NCBI GenBank assembly: GCA_963778845.1
Contig: CAVZVW010000009.1
Location: forward strand, 124,001-188,000
Direction: 5' to 3'
Source: CAVZVW01 sp963778845
Lineage (GTDB): Bacteria; Actinomycetota; Actinomycetes; Actinomycetales; Kineosporiaceae
DNA length: 64,000 nt
Shown: positions 37,803-46,660 of the stretch, piece by piece
Position numbering within the stretch: position 1 is the first letter of the stretch
Layout of the letters: each line of letters opens with the position of its first letter
Made by a program: the position numbers and the translations under genes
The notes under the pieces: generated by a model
Database searches by the model: none
What the model was told of the DNA's origin: nothing
What the model saw: only the letters and a program-made list of their open reading frames with translations

Positions 37803-38657
37803 TCACTTGGCCACCGCCGTCGAGACGATCGAGATGGCGCGCACGGGCGGGCCGTCCCCCCCGCCGGAGGCCCCGCCGGCGGCGACCTTCTCCACGACGG
37901 CGAGCCCACCGATGATCTTTCCCATCACCGTGTAGCCGCCCGCGCTGTCAGCGGGGATGGGGGAGTCCTTGTAGACGAGGAAGAACTGGCTGCCCATGCT
38001 GGAGCCGTTGTTCCCCTGACGGGCCATCGCCACCGTTCCGGCCGGGTAGATGTTGTTCTTCGGGGCGTTCTCGACCGGCCCGTAGCTGAACCCGGGTCCG
38101 CCGCCCCCGGTGCCGGTCGGGTCGCCGCACTGCAGGACGTAGATGCCCTGGGTCGTGAGGCGATGGCAGGGCGTGCCGTCGTAGAAGCCGTTGTCGGCCA
38201 GGAACAGCGTCGACGCGACCGCCTGGGGGGCCTTCGCCCCGTCCAGGGCGAGCGTGACGTCCCCGCAGGTCGTCGTGAGCACGAGGTTGGTCACACCTGT
38301 GCCTGCGTCGGACTTGGGCGGCGGCGATGGCCACGTCTTCGGCGAGGCCGGGGCGGTCACGGTCGGAACCGGGCAGGGGTTGTCGCCCGCCGGGCTCGCA
38401 CTGGGCGAGGCGCCTGCCGTCGAGGGTGCGCTCGCCGACGGGCTGCTCGACCCGTCGGCGGCCGCGTTGCCCGAGGAGCCGTTGCGGGCCACGAGCAGGA
38501 AGACCCCGACCACGAGCCCGACCACCGCGAGCGAGGCGACCACGCTGATCACGAGGCGGCGTTGTCTGGCCTTGCGCGCCTGGCGCGCCACCCGCTTGCC
38601 CTGCCACTTGACGTAGCGGCGCTTTGCGTACTCGCGCTCTCGCCTAATCGGCGACAC
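37803..38657 (-). CDS. Membrane-anchored cyclophilin-type peptidyl-prolyl isomerase
   Basis: Single-pass protein with its catalytic domain outside. A basic cytoplasmic N-terminus (REREYAKRRYVKWQ) precedes a membrane helix (~35-58) and a Ser/Ala/Pro linker. The cyclophilin domain runs from ~120 to the end: TCGDVTLALDGAKAPQAV, FYDGTPCHRLT, GTVAMARQGNN, MGSQFFLVYKD and GGYTVMGKIIGG. The catalytic-site Arg of CHRL, Q in SQFF and the F residues are present. Preferred start GTG 38657 (VSPIRRERE); an upstream ATG at 38708 would add 17 Arg-rich residues. Likely assists folding of secreted proteins. Adjacent to relA in many actinobacteria. Confidence 0.88.
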   Translation of the reverse strand: MSPIRREREYAKRRYVKWQGKRVARQARKARQRRLVISVVASLAVVGLVVGVFLLVARNGSSGNAAADGSSSPSASAPSTAGASPSASPAGDNPCPVPTVTAPASPKTWPSPPPKSDAGTGVTNLVLTTTCGDVTLALDGAKAPQAVASTLFLADNGFYDGTPCHRLTTQGIYVLQCGDPTGTGGGGPGFSYGPVENAPKNNIYPAGTVAMARQGNNGSSMGSQFFLVYKDSPIPADSAGGYTVMGKIIGGLAVVEKVAAGGASGGGDGPPVRAISIVSTAVAK

Positions 38658-38802
38658 CCGGACCCTCCCAACGACTCCACCGATGCGACGACCGGCGCGA
38701 CGGACCACGGCCGGCGTTGCGGCAGGCCGGTCGCCAGTCTAGAGCGCACCTGACCCCGCACTCCGCGACTGGGGGCCAACGGCGCTCGGTAGGCTCAGCG
38801 GC

Positions 38803-39504
38803 GTGATCGTGACGGGTTTCCCGGCCGCGGCCTTCGCCACGAACTGCTACGTGGTGGCGCCGGCCGTGGGGGAGGAGTGTGTCGTCGTCGACCCCGGGAT
38901 CGGCGTCGTCGACCGGCTCGCCGAGGTGCTGCGAGAGCTGGGTCTGCGCCCGGCCGCCGTCCTGCTCACCCACGGTCACGTCGACCATGTGTACTCGGTG
39001 ACCCCGGTCTGCGGTGCCCACGGTGTCGGTGCCGTGGTGCACGCCGAGGACCGCTACCGCCTCGACGACCCTCTGCGGCTCATCGACCCCGCCCTCCTCG
39101 CCATGCTCGAGCAGCAGTTCGGCCGCGCAGCCACCTGGGCCCCGCCGGACGACGTCACCGTGGTCGGCGACGGTGACGTGCTGCACCTGGCGGGGCTCGA
39201 GGTCGGCGTCGTGCACGCGCCGGGCCACACGGAGGGGTCGGCGATGTTCGCACTGGCGCAGGCCCCCGACGGGGTGGACGAGATGAGCGGGACAGTGCTG
39301 TCCGGCGATGTGCTCTTCGCGGGCAGCATCGGGCGCACCGACCTGCCCGGCGGGAGCACGGCCGCCATGACCCGCTCGTTGCGCGAGAAGGTGCTGACAC
39401 TGCCCGACGACGTCCTCGTGCTGCCCGGCCACGGCCCCGCGACGAGCATCGGGGTCGAGCGGGCCACGAACCCCTACCTCGCCCAGGCCGCGCGCAGCAC
39501 CTGA
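38803..39504 (+). CDS. Metallo-beta-lactamase-fold hydrolase (glyoxalase II-like)
   Basis: 233-residue cytoplasmic dinuclear-metal hydrolase. The motif THGHVDH supplies the first metal ligands; HAPGHTEGS, GDVLFAGSIGRTD and LPGHGPATS supply the rest. The family includes glyoxalase II and thioester or sulfur-dioxygenase relatives; exact substrate is not predictable. It starts at GTG 38803 and precedes hisS by 37 bases, an order common in actinobacteria. Confidence 0.9.
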   Translation: MIVTGFPAAAFATNCYVVAPAVGEECVVVDPGIGVVDRLAEVLRELGLRPAAVLLTHGHVDHVYSVTPVCGAHGVGAVVHAEDRYRLDDPLRLIDPALLAMLEQQFGRAATWAPPDDVTVVGDGDVLHLAGLEVGVVHAPGHTEGSAMFALAQAPDGVDEMSGTVLSGDVLFAGSIGRTDLPGGSTAAMTRSLREKVLTLPDDVLVLPGHGPATSIGVERATNPYLAQAARST

Positions 39505-39541
39505 GGCGCCCGGCCGACCCTTCGAGCCACCCGGAGACCGC

Positions 39542-40900
39542 ATGGCCCGCCCCGCACCGCTGTCCGGCTTCCCCGAGTGGCTGCCGGCCGACCGCATCGT
39601 CGAGCAGCATGTGCTCGACACCTTGCGCCGCACGTTCGAGCTGTGGGGGTTCGCCTCCGTCGAGACCCGCGCCGCCGAGCCCCTGGACCAGCTCCTGCGC
39701 AAGGGAGAGATCGACAAGGAGGTCTACGTCCTGCGCAGGTTGCAGGCGGCCGACGACGACGCCGACGGTCAGGGTGACCCGGCGCGCCGCCTCGGGCTGC
39801 ACTTCGACCTGACGGTCCCGTTCGCGCGCTACGTGCTGGAGAACTCCGCCGGGCTCGCGTTCCCCTTCCGCCGCTACCAGATCCAGAAGGTCTGGCGCGG
39901 CGAGCGCCCGCAGGAGGGCCGCTTCCGCGAGTTCACGCAGGCCGACGTCGACGTCGTCGGGGCAGGCGAGCTGCCCTTCCACTACGAGGTCGAGCTTCCG
40001 CTGGTGATCGCCGACGCGCTCGGGGCGCTGCGCGACGTCGGCGTCCCCGCCTTCCGGATCCAGGTGAACAACCGCAAGGTCGTGGAGGGGTTCTACCGTG
40101 GCGTGGGGCTGCAGGACGTCGCCGCGGCGCTGCGGGTGGTCGACAAGCTCGACAAGGTCGGACCCGACGCTGTGGGGAGGCTGCTGCGCGAGGAGGCCGG
40201 AGCCGGCAAGGCCCAGGCTGACGCCTGCCTTGCGCTGGCCTCGATCACGTCGGAGGACGCCTCGTTCGCCGACACCGTGAAGGGGCTCGGGGTGGAGCAC
40301 CCGCTGCTCGACGAGGGTCTGGACGAGCTCGTGCGCGTGGTCGAGGCCGCAAGAAGGCACGCTCCCGGCATGCTCGTCGCCGACCTGAGGATCGCCCGTG
40401 GCCTGGACTACTACACCGGCACCGTCTACGAGACGGTTCTCACCGGGCACGAGGACCTGGGCTCCATCTGCTCGGGGGGGCGTTACGACGCCCTCGCCAG
40501 CGACGGGCGAGACACCTATCCGGGGGTCGGGCTGTCCATCGGCGTGACCCGGCTCGTCTCCCGCCTGGTCGGTCGCGGACTCGTGGGGGCGACCCGGTCG
40601 GTGCCGACGTGCGTGCTGGTGGCCGTTGCCGACGAGGACTCCCGGCCCGCGTACGACCGGGTGGCCGCGGACCTTCGCCGGCGAGGCATCCCCAGCGAGG
40701 TGGCGCCCTCGGCCGCGAAGTTCGGGCGCCAGATCCGCCACGCCGACCGGCGCGGGATCCCGTTCGTGTGGTTCGTCCAGGAAGGCGGCCGGCACGAGGT
40801 CAAGGACATCCGAAGCGGGGAGCAGGTGGACGCCGACCCGCTGGCCTGGCAGCCCCCGGCAGCCGACCTGATGCCTCGGGTGCAGGCGGTGAGTGCCTGA
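39542..40900 (+). CDS. hisS: Histidyl-tRNA synthetase
   Basis: Class II enzyme charging tRNA-His. 452 residues, intact. ATG 39542 follows GGAGACC. Motif 1 region FELWGFASVETRAAEPL, motif 2 IQKVWRGERPQEGRFREFTQ, the HisA motif GLDYYTGTVYE, GGRYDAL, and motif 3 GVGLSIGVTRL are present. The C-terminal anticodon-binding domain begins about residue 355 (TCVLVAVADEDSRPAYDRV). This sequence resembles the subset of actinobacterial HisRS with the hydrophilic ...EIDKEVYVLRRLQ... N-terminal segment. Confidence 0.97.
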   Translation: MARPAPLSGFPEWLPADRIVEQHVLDTLRRTFELWGFASVETRAAEPLDQLLRKGEIDKEVYVLRRLQAADDDADGQGDPARRLGLHFDLTVPFARYVLENSAGLAFPFRRYQIQKVWRGERPQEGRFREFTQADVDVVGAGELPFHYEVELPLVIADALGALRDVGVPAFRIQVNNRKVVEGFYRGVGLQDVAAALRVVDKLDKVGPDAVGRLLREEAGAGKAQADACLALASITSEDASFADTVKGLGVEHPLLDEGLDELVRVVEAARRHAPGMLVADLRIARGLDYYTGTVYETVLTGHEDLGSICSGGRYDALASDGRDTYPGVGLSIGVTRLVSRLVGRGLVGATRSVPTCVLVAVADEDSRPAYDRVAADLRRRGIPSEVAPSAAKFGRQIRHADRRGIPFVWFVQEGGRHEVKDIRSGEQVDADPLAWQPPAADLMPRVQAVSA

Positions 40901-40912
40901 GGCCGGCTGGGG

Positions 40913-41179
40913 TCAGGCCGCTGTGCAGGTGCACTCGATGCGGACGAGCACGCGGGTGTCGTCGCGCTCCTCGGTCCACTCCCGCAGCACCCCGCAGCCC
41001 GGGCAGGTCGCCACGAACGTGACGACGTCGCCCGGCGCCGCACCCGGGTGGCGGGCCCGTGCGAGCATGATCCGTGTCGCGGTCGTCTCCGCGAGCTGCG
41101 GACTGGCGACACCCAGCAGGAGCGGAGCACGGCTGACGCCCCAGGTGCTGGCGGGTGAGTGGACCGGCACGACGTCCAT
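40913..41179 (-). CDS. Small protein with a C-terminal zinc-binding-like Cys pattern
   Basis: 88 residues, function unknown. The last third has TCPGC and ECTC, four Cys that could bind one zinc ion, with an acidic stretch (EWTEERDDTR) between. No membrane segment. It converges with hisS (12-base gap) and diverges from the aldo/keto reductase, whose upstream region it overlaps only if that gene is started too early. Codon pattern supports a real gene. Confidence 0.6.
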   Translation of the reverse strand: MDVVPVHSPASTWGVSRAPLLLGVASPQLAETTATRIMLARARHPGAAPGDVVTFVATCPGCGVLREWTEERDDTRVLVRIECTCTAA

Positions 41180-41269
41180 GCGTCCCTCGCCCCCTTCGGC
41201 CTGTCCGGGAGCCGACGCCGGCCCCGTCCTCCCTCATCGGCGTGCGGGCCGCACGGGTTGACTCATAAG

Positions 41270-42265
41270 GTGACGGGTGTGCAGACGAGGCCCCTGGGAC
41301 GGACCGGTCGCAGTGTCGGCGTGGTCGGGCTGGGGTGTTGGCAGCTCGGTGCCGACTGGGGGAGCGTCAGCGAGGACGACGCACTCGCCGTGCTCGAGGC
41401 CGCGGTCGAGGCAGGGGTGTCGTTCTTCGACACCGCCGACGTCTACGGCGACGGGCGAAGCGAGCGGCTGATCGCCGCCTTCCGGGCCCTGCACCCCGAC
41501 GTCGAGGTGACGGTGGCGACGAAGGCCGGACGCCGCGCCCAGCCGCACGTGCCCGAGGCGTTCACCCCCGAGGCGCTGCGTGCGTGGACCGACCGGAGCA
41601 GGGCAAACCTCGGCGTCGACACCCTTGACCTCGTGCAGCTGCACTGCCCACCGACCCCGGTGTACTCCAGCGACGCGGTGTTCGACGCCCTGGACGGCCT
41701 CGTCGAGGCGGGCGCTCTCGCGGCCTACGGCGTCTCGGTGGAGACGTGCGACGAGGCGCTGACGGCCATCGCGCGGCCCCATGTCGCGACCGTGCAGATC
41801 ATTCTCAACGCGTTCAGGCTCAAGCCCCTGGAGCGGGTCTTGCCGGCCGCAGCCGCCGCCGGCGTCGGGATCATCGCGCGCGTGCCGTTGGCCAGCGGTC
41901 TGCTCTCGGGTCGCTACGACGAGACCACCACCTTCGCAGCCGACGACCACCGCACCTACAACCGTCACGGCGAGGCTTTCGACGTGGGTGAGACGTTCTC
42001 GGGGGTGCCGTACGAGGTCGGCGTCCAAGCGGCCCGGGAGCTCGCGGCGCTCGCCCCCGACGGGGTGACGACCGCGGCCCTGGCCCTGCGCTGGGTCGTC
42101 GACCAGCCAGGCGTCAGCGTCGTGATCCCCGGGGCCCGCAACGCGGCGCAGGCGAAGGCGAACGCGGCGGCCGCCGCTGTGCCGGCACTGGACGCCGAGA
42201 CCCTCGAAGCCGTCGCCAGGGTGTACGACGCCCGCGTGCGGACGCATGTCCACGACCGCTGGTAG
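41270..42265 (+). CDS. Aldo/keto reductase
   Basis: NADPH-dependent oxidoreductase of the (beta/alpha)8 AKR superfamily, ~331 residues. Catalytic residues are in SFFDTADVYGDGRSE (Asp, Tyr) and VTVATKAGRR (Lys); the His-equivalent block DLVQLHCPP follows. The C-terminal cofactor-binding region VSVVIPGARNAAQAKANAAA is typical of YajO/Tas-like members. Start: GTG 41270 or 41279, where homologous sequence QTRPLGRTGRSVGVVG begins; the frame upstream is not conserved-looking. Substrate unknown. Followed by a 17-bp minisatellite. Confidence 0.92.
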   Translation: MTGVQTRPLGRTGRSVGVVGLGCWQLGADWGSVSEDDALAVLEAAVEAGVSFFDTADVYGDGRSERLIAAFRALHPDVEVTVATKAGRRAQPHVPEAFTPEALRAWTDRSRANLGVDTLDLVQLHCPPTPVYSSDAVFDALDGLVEAGALAAYGVSVETCDEALTAIARPHVATVQIILNAFRLKPLERVLPAAAAAGVGIIARVPLASGLLSGRYDETTTFAADDHRTYNRHGEAFDVGETFSGVPYEVGVQAARELAALAPDGVTTAALALRWVVDQPGVSVVIPGARNAAQAKANAAAAAVPALDAETLEAVARVYDARVRTHVHDRW

Positions 42266-42275
42266 CAGGCCGGTC

Positions 42276-42360
42276 GGCTGGTTCGGCCGAGGGGCTGGTT
42301 CGGCTGAGGGGCTGGTTCGGCTGAAGGGCTGGGTCGGCTGAAGGGCTGGGTCAGTCGAAG
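42276..42360. repeat. 17-bp tandem repeat, five copies, between convergent genes
   Basis: Units start at 42276, 42293, 42310, 42327 and 42344 with 1-3 differences each. The last unit contains the stop codon of the minus-strand TPR-like gene, so expansion or loss here would not alter either coding sequence much. The period is not a multiple of three. Confidence 0.85.
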
Positions 42361-43745
42361 CGAGAGCTCGTGACCGGGCCAGGCGACCACACCCGGTCAC
42401 GCGGCACCTCGCCCGTGGCCCACCGCGACGCGACGTGGGACACGAAGGCCGCGAGGCCGGCGTCCGGGTCGTGCGCGGACTCCTCCGGGTCGTAGGCCGC
42501 GCCGAGCACGTCCGCGACGAGCTCGGCATCGGGTCGCCGGTCGGCGGGCAACGATGTGCGGCGCCCGGCGCCGTCGACGCCGATGCGCTCGTGCCACGGC
42601 GCGACGGCCACTTGGTGGAGGATGCCGCTGACGTCCGCTGCGAGCGCGGGCGGTGCCGTCCAGCACGTGGCGTACTCGACCAGCAGAACCCCTGCGGCCC
42701 CGGTGAGACCCGCGACGACCGCCGACGAGGCCCCGGTCAGCGACCAGCCGACGACGGCCACCCCGGCGCGAAGGCCCATGGGGTCCCAAGGCAGCACGGG
42801 TAGGCCGAGCAGCGCGCCTGCCGCCCCGGCGACCACCCGGCTGGACCGGTCCGGCAGGGCGATGACCGCGGACGGCGAGCGGCCGGCCGCCGACAGCGCG
42901 AGGCAGAGCCGGTCGAGGGTCCGGCGACACCCCCCAGGAGACTCCTGAACCCACGCGTAGCGCCCGTTCATCGACTCCGCACCGTGGCCGCTCGTGCGCA
43001 GCAGCACGCCGCTGTTGAGCGCGAAGTGCCACCCGCGCAGGTCAGTGGTTCCCAGTGCGGACGCCTGGCCGTCGGTGGCGGCGCCCGTGAGCAGCGTCAC
43101 CCGCTCGAGCATCCGGGCCAGTCGCAGGGCCATCGGCTCGTGGACCTGCTCCTCGGCCGGACCCAGACGGGCGTGCCACTGACGGGCCCCGTCCAGGTCG
43201 CCGGCGAGCAGGTTCTCGAGGACCAGCAGGTAACGGGTGACCCACAGGTCGAGCGTCGAGCCGGCGAGCAGCACCCGGACCGCGTCGGTGTAGCGGGCCA
43301 GGGCCTGCAGGGCGGCCACGAGCTCCATGCGGATCGTGCCGGCGTCCGGCTGCAGCGCGAGCGCGGCGGCCAGCGGCGCGACTGCCAGTGCTGGGACGCC
43401 CCGCTCGCTGCAGTCGAAGCCGTACCGGTACAGCGCATGGACGTCGCACGGGTCGCATCGCACGGCCTCGGCGGTGGCGGCGAGGTCGTCGAAGTGCATC
43501 GCCCTGGCGGCCTCGGCGACGAGCCCGGCCACCTCGCCCAGAAGGTCAGCCTGTGCCAGGAGTGCGGCGTCCGGCACGCCGCGCAACATGCCGACCACGG
43601 CACGGGCGTCGCCGGCGGACGCCGCCGACCGCGCGGACTCCAGCGCCGTGAGCATCGCGTGGACGTCGATCGCGCCCCGGCCGTCGTCGGCGGAGCCCGC
43701 GTCCACCTCGTCCCCCTCGTCCACAGCGAGGGCGTCGTCGCTCAT
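42351..43745 (-). CDS. TPR-like alpha-helical protein with C-terminal alpha/beta domain, function unknown
   Basis: 464 residues, cytoplasmic. The first ~210 residues are Ala/Leu-rich helices in 34-residue-like spacing (VHALYRYGFDCSERGVPALAVAPLAAALALQPD, ALQALARYTDAVRVLL), fitting TPR repeats. A Cys-containing DPCDV and a W/N-rich stretch follow. The C-terminal half (RSPSAVIALPDRSSRVVAGAAGALLGLPVLPWD onward) has alternating hydrophobic strands like a sugar- or nucleotide-binding domain. The acidic N-terminus is unstructured. It lies upstream of and divergent to aspS. No role can be assigned. Confidence 0.7.
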   Translation of the reverse strand: MSDDALAVDEGDEVDAGSADDGRGAIDVHAMLTALESARSAASAGDARAVVGMLRGVPDAALLAQADLLGEVAGLVAEAARAMHFDDLAATAEAVRCDPCDVHALYRYGFDCSERGVPALAVAPLAAALALQPDAGTIRMELVAALQALARYTDAVRVLLAGSTLDLWVTRYLLVLENLLAGDLDGARQWHARLGPAEEQVHEPMALRLARMLERVTLLTGAATDGQASALGTTDLRGWHFALNSGVLLRTSGHGAESMNGRYAWVQESPGGCRRTLDRLCLALSAAGRSPSAVIALPDRSSRVVAGAAGALLGLPVLPWDPMGLRAGVAVVGWSLTGASSAVVAGLTGAAGVLLVEYATCWTAPPALAADVSGILHQVAVAPWHERIGVDGAGRRTSLPADRRPDAELVADVLGAAYDPEESAHDPDAGLAAFVSHVASRWATGEVPRDRVWSPGPVTSSRFD

Positions 43746-43884
43746 ATCAGCCGGACTCTACCCAGCCCTGTGCCGACGCCCGCGCTCTGCCTTGCCCGCA
43801 CCGCCGGGGCCCCGAAAGCTGCGAAGCCGTCGAGTGCCTCCCGCGTAGGATCGTCGGGCCGCGACCGACCACGAGAGGACCACC

Positions 43885-45636
43885 GTGCTGCGCACCCACG
43901 AGGCCGGCAGCCTGCGCGCCGAGCATGCAGGCAGCATCGTCACGCTGACCGGATGGGTGGCCAGCCGTCGCGACCACGGCGGGGTGGCCTTCGTCGACCT
44001 GCGGGACGCCTCGGGCGTCGTCCAGGTCGTGGTCCGCGACGAGGCGGTGGCCGGGGGGCTGCGCAACGAGTTCTGCCTGCGCGTGACCGGCGAGGTCACG
44101 GCCCGCCTGGCCGGCAAGGAGAACCCCGACCTGGCCACCGGCGAGGTGGAGGTCGTCGCCTCGACCGTGGAGGTGCTCGGGGAGGCCGCACCCCTGCCGT
44201 TCCAGATCAGCGAGCATGTGGAGGTGGGCGAGGAGGCACGCCTGCGCTACCGCTACCTCGACCTGCGGCGTCCCGCGCCCGCGGCGGCGATCAGGCTGCG
44301 TAGTGAGGTGAACCGGGCCGCGCGCGAGGTGCTGCACGCGCACCGCTTCGTCGAGATCGAGACACCCACCCTCACCCGGTCCACCCCCGAGGGTGCCCGC
44401 GACTTCGTCGTCCCGGCGCGCCTGTCGCCCGGCTCGTGGTACGCCCTGCCCCAGAGCCCCCAGCTGTTCAAGCAGCTGCTCATGGTGGCCGGGATGGAGC
44501 GCTACTACCAGATCGCCCGCTGCTACCGCGACGAGGACTTCCGCGCCGACCGGCAGCCCGAGTTCACCCAGCTCGACATCGAGATGAGCTTCGTCACCCA
44601 GGACGACGTGATCGCTCTGGCCGAGGACGTGGTGGTCGCGCTCTGGCGGCTCGTCGGTCACGAGGTCGCTCGCCCGATCCCGCGCATGACCTTCGCCGAC
44701 GCCATGGCGCGTTACGGCAGCGACAAGCCCGACCTGCGCTTCGGCTGCGAGCTCGTCGACTGCACCGGCTACTTCGCCGGGACGGGCTTCCGGGTGTTCC
44801 AGGCCGACTATGTCGGGGCCGTCGTCATGCCCGGGGGCGGCTCGCAGCCGCGCAAGACCCTGGACGCCTGGCAGGACTTCGCCAAGCAGCGCGGTGCCCG
44901 CGGCCTGGCCTACGTGCTGGTCGGGGAGGACGGCGAGCTGTCGGGACCGGTGGCGAAGAACCTCTCCGACGTCGAGCGCGCGGGCATCGCCGCGCACGTG
45001 GGCGCCGCCGCGGGGGACTGCGTCTTCTTCGCCGCGGGTGCGCCGGCGTCAGCGCGCAGCCTGCTGGGTGCCGTCCGCCTGGAGGTGGGCCGCCGGCTCG
45101 GCCTCATCGACGCCGCCGCGTGGTCGTTCGTCTGGGTCGTGGACGCGCCGCTGTTCGAGGCGACGGCGACCACGACGGACGTGGCAGTCGGTACCGGGGC
45201 CTGGACCGCGGTCCACCATGCGTTCACCTCGCCGAAGCCGGAATGGGTCGACCGGTTCGAGCAGGACCCGGGCAGCGCACTGGCCTACGCCTACGACATC
45301 GTCTGCAACGGCAACGAGATCGGCGGGGGGTCGATCCGTATCCACCGCCGCGACGTGCAGGAGCGCGTCTTCGCGATGATGGGCATCACGCCCGAGGCCG
45401 CGCAGGAGAAGTTCGGGTTCCTCCTCGAGGCGTTCAAGTACGGGGCGCCGCCGCACGGCGGCATCGCGTTCGGCTGGGACCGCGTGGTCATGCTGCTGTC
45501 GGCGTCGGAGTCGATCCGCGACGTCATCGCGTTCCCCAAGTCCGGCGGCGGCTACGACCCCCTCACCGGAGCGCCCGCCCCGATCACGCCGGAGCAGCGC
45601 AAGGAGGCCGGGGTGGACGCGGTCGCGCAGCCGTGA
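43885..45636 (+). CDS. aspS: Aspartyl-tRNA synthetase (bacterial type)
   Basis: Charges tRNA-Asp, or both Asp and Asn if the gene is non-discriminating. 583 residues, intact, GTG start at 43885. The N-terminal OB-fold (VTLTGWVASRRDHGGVAFVDLRD), motif 2 YYQIARCYRDEDFRADRQPEFTQ, the bacterial insertion domain (~290-410), and motif 3 HGGIAFGWDRVVMLL are visible. The C-terminal PLTGAPAPITPEQRKEAGVD is typical of actinobacterial AspRS. Its stop lies in the first unit of a 25-bp repeat. Confidence 0.98.
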   Translation: MLRTHEAGSLRAEHAGSIVTLTGWVASRRDHGGVAFVDLRDASGVVQVVVRDEAVAGGLRNEFCLRVTGEVTARLAGKENPDLATGEVEVVASTVEVLGEAAPLPFQISEHVEVGEEARLRYRYLDLRRPAPAAAIRLRSEVNRAAREVLHAHRFVEIETPTLTRSTPEGARDFVVPARLSPGSWYALPQSPQLFKQLLMVAGMERYYQIARCYRDEDFRADRQPEFTQLDIEMSFVTQDDVIALAEDVVVALWRLVGHEVARPIPRMTFADAMARYGSDKPDLRFGCELVDCTGYFAGTGFRVFQADYVGAVVMPGGGSQPRKTLDAWQDFAKQRGARGLAYVLVGEDGELSGPVAKNLSDVERAGIAAHVGAAAGDCVFFAAGAPASARSLLGAVRLEVGRRLGLIDAAAWSFVWVVDAPLFEATATTTDVAVGTGAWTAVHHAFTSPKPEWVDRFEQDPGSALAYAYDIVCNGNEIGGGSIRIHRRDVQERVFAMMGITPEAAQEKFGFLLEAFKYGAPPHGGIAFGWDRVVMLLSASESIRDVIAFPKSGGGYDPLTGAPAPITPEQRKEAGVDAVAQP

Positions 45637-45705
45637 GCCCTGCTGCCGCAGGCAGCCGTGAGCCCTGCTGCCGCAGGCAGCCGTGAGCCCCGCTGCCGCA
45701 GGCAG
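45631..45705. repeat. 25-bp tandem repeat at the aspS stop, three copies
   Basis: Units start at 45631, 45656 and 45681; the first two are identical, the third has one change. Each holds a small CTGC...GCAG hairpin. The aspS stop TGA is in unit 1, so units 2 and 3 are untranslated and may serve as a multi-hairpin terminator toward the convergent membrane-protein gene. Confidence 0.8.
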
Positions 45706-45716
45706 CCGCGAACCCG

Positions 45717-46586
45717 TCAGCGCAGGATGTTGACGGCGCGCGCGATCACGAGCGCACCGGTGGCCAGCGAGATCGCCGACTGCAGCATCATGGCCAGCTT
45801 CGACCACCGGGAGAACGGCAGCGTGTCGGTGGGGCTGAAGGCGGTCGCGTTGGTGAATGCCAGGTAGAGGTAGTCGACGAAGTACGGCTCCCAGTCAGGG
45901 CTGGCCATGGTGGGGTTGAGCATCTGCGGGAACACGAAGTCCGGCTCGGTGTCGGTGGCGTGGGCACGCGAGGCCGGGCCTCCGCGGTCCAGCTCCCAGT
46001 ACCACAGGCTGAAGATGATCACGTTGGTCAGCCAGATGTTGGCGCCGGTCAGCAGCAGCGCACCGGGGTCGTTGCCCTCGGTGCCGCGGACCAGCCCAAC
46101 GACGAGCGCGCCCGCCGAGAACGCGTTCGCCAGGCTGGCGACGCCGGTGAGAGTGAGGCCCAGGCCCCGCAGGAACGGCGAGCGGTGGCTGATCCGGGTG
46201 GGGTTCGCGACGAACAGCACCGCGAGGATGGCCGCCTCGATCGCCGGGAGAAGCCACCGTCCCGTCGGCGCGAGCCGCAGCGGCAGGGCGAGCTGCATGA
46301 AGATCATCGCGATCACGGCGACCGTGGCGGGCCATCGCGGCTCTCCGACGGTCGCCCGGCGCCAGGCCGGCACGACCCGGGAGGCCGCGCGTCCGCGGTG
46401 CTCGACCGCGCCGACGAGGCCCTCCAGGCGCTGCTCCAGCCGGTGCAGGGAGTCGTGCATGTGCTCCGGCGACGGTGCCGGGGTCGACGAAGCCGGGGTC
46501 GACGGGTAGCCGGGGTCGAGGGTGCCGGGGTCGACGAAGCCGGGGTGGTGCCGGTCTCGCCGTCAGGTCCGGTCGTGTCCGTCGTC
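45717..46586 (-). CDS. Membrane protein with a C-terminal ion-channel-like pore segment
   Basis: About 7 hydrophobic segments. The last part (YFVDYLYLAFTNATAFSPTD then LVIARAVNI) resembles the pore-helix region of two-TM channels and DUF1345-type membrane proteins. The ATG at 46460 (MHDSLHRLEQRLEG) is in the main frame, but a better initiation region lies at ATG 46586 (MTTDTTGPDGETG) in another frame. The two join within a Pro/Ser/Thr/Ala repeat (46471-46546) if one base is removed. So the annotated start is uncertain and the N-terminal ~40 residues may vary with repeat number. Substrate unknown. Confidence 0.72.
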
Positions 46587-46660
46587 ATCCCGCACCGCCT
46601 CGTCGGTCGTCGTGCCCGCGGGCCGCACTCGCCCGGGCGCACACGCTGCCTGCGAGCATC

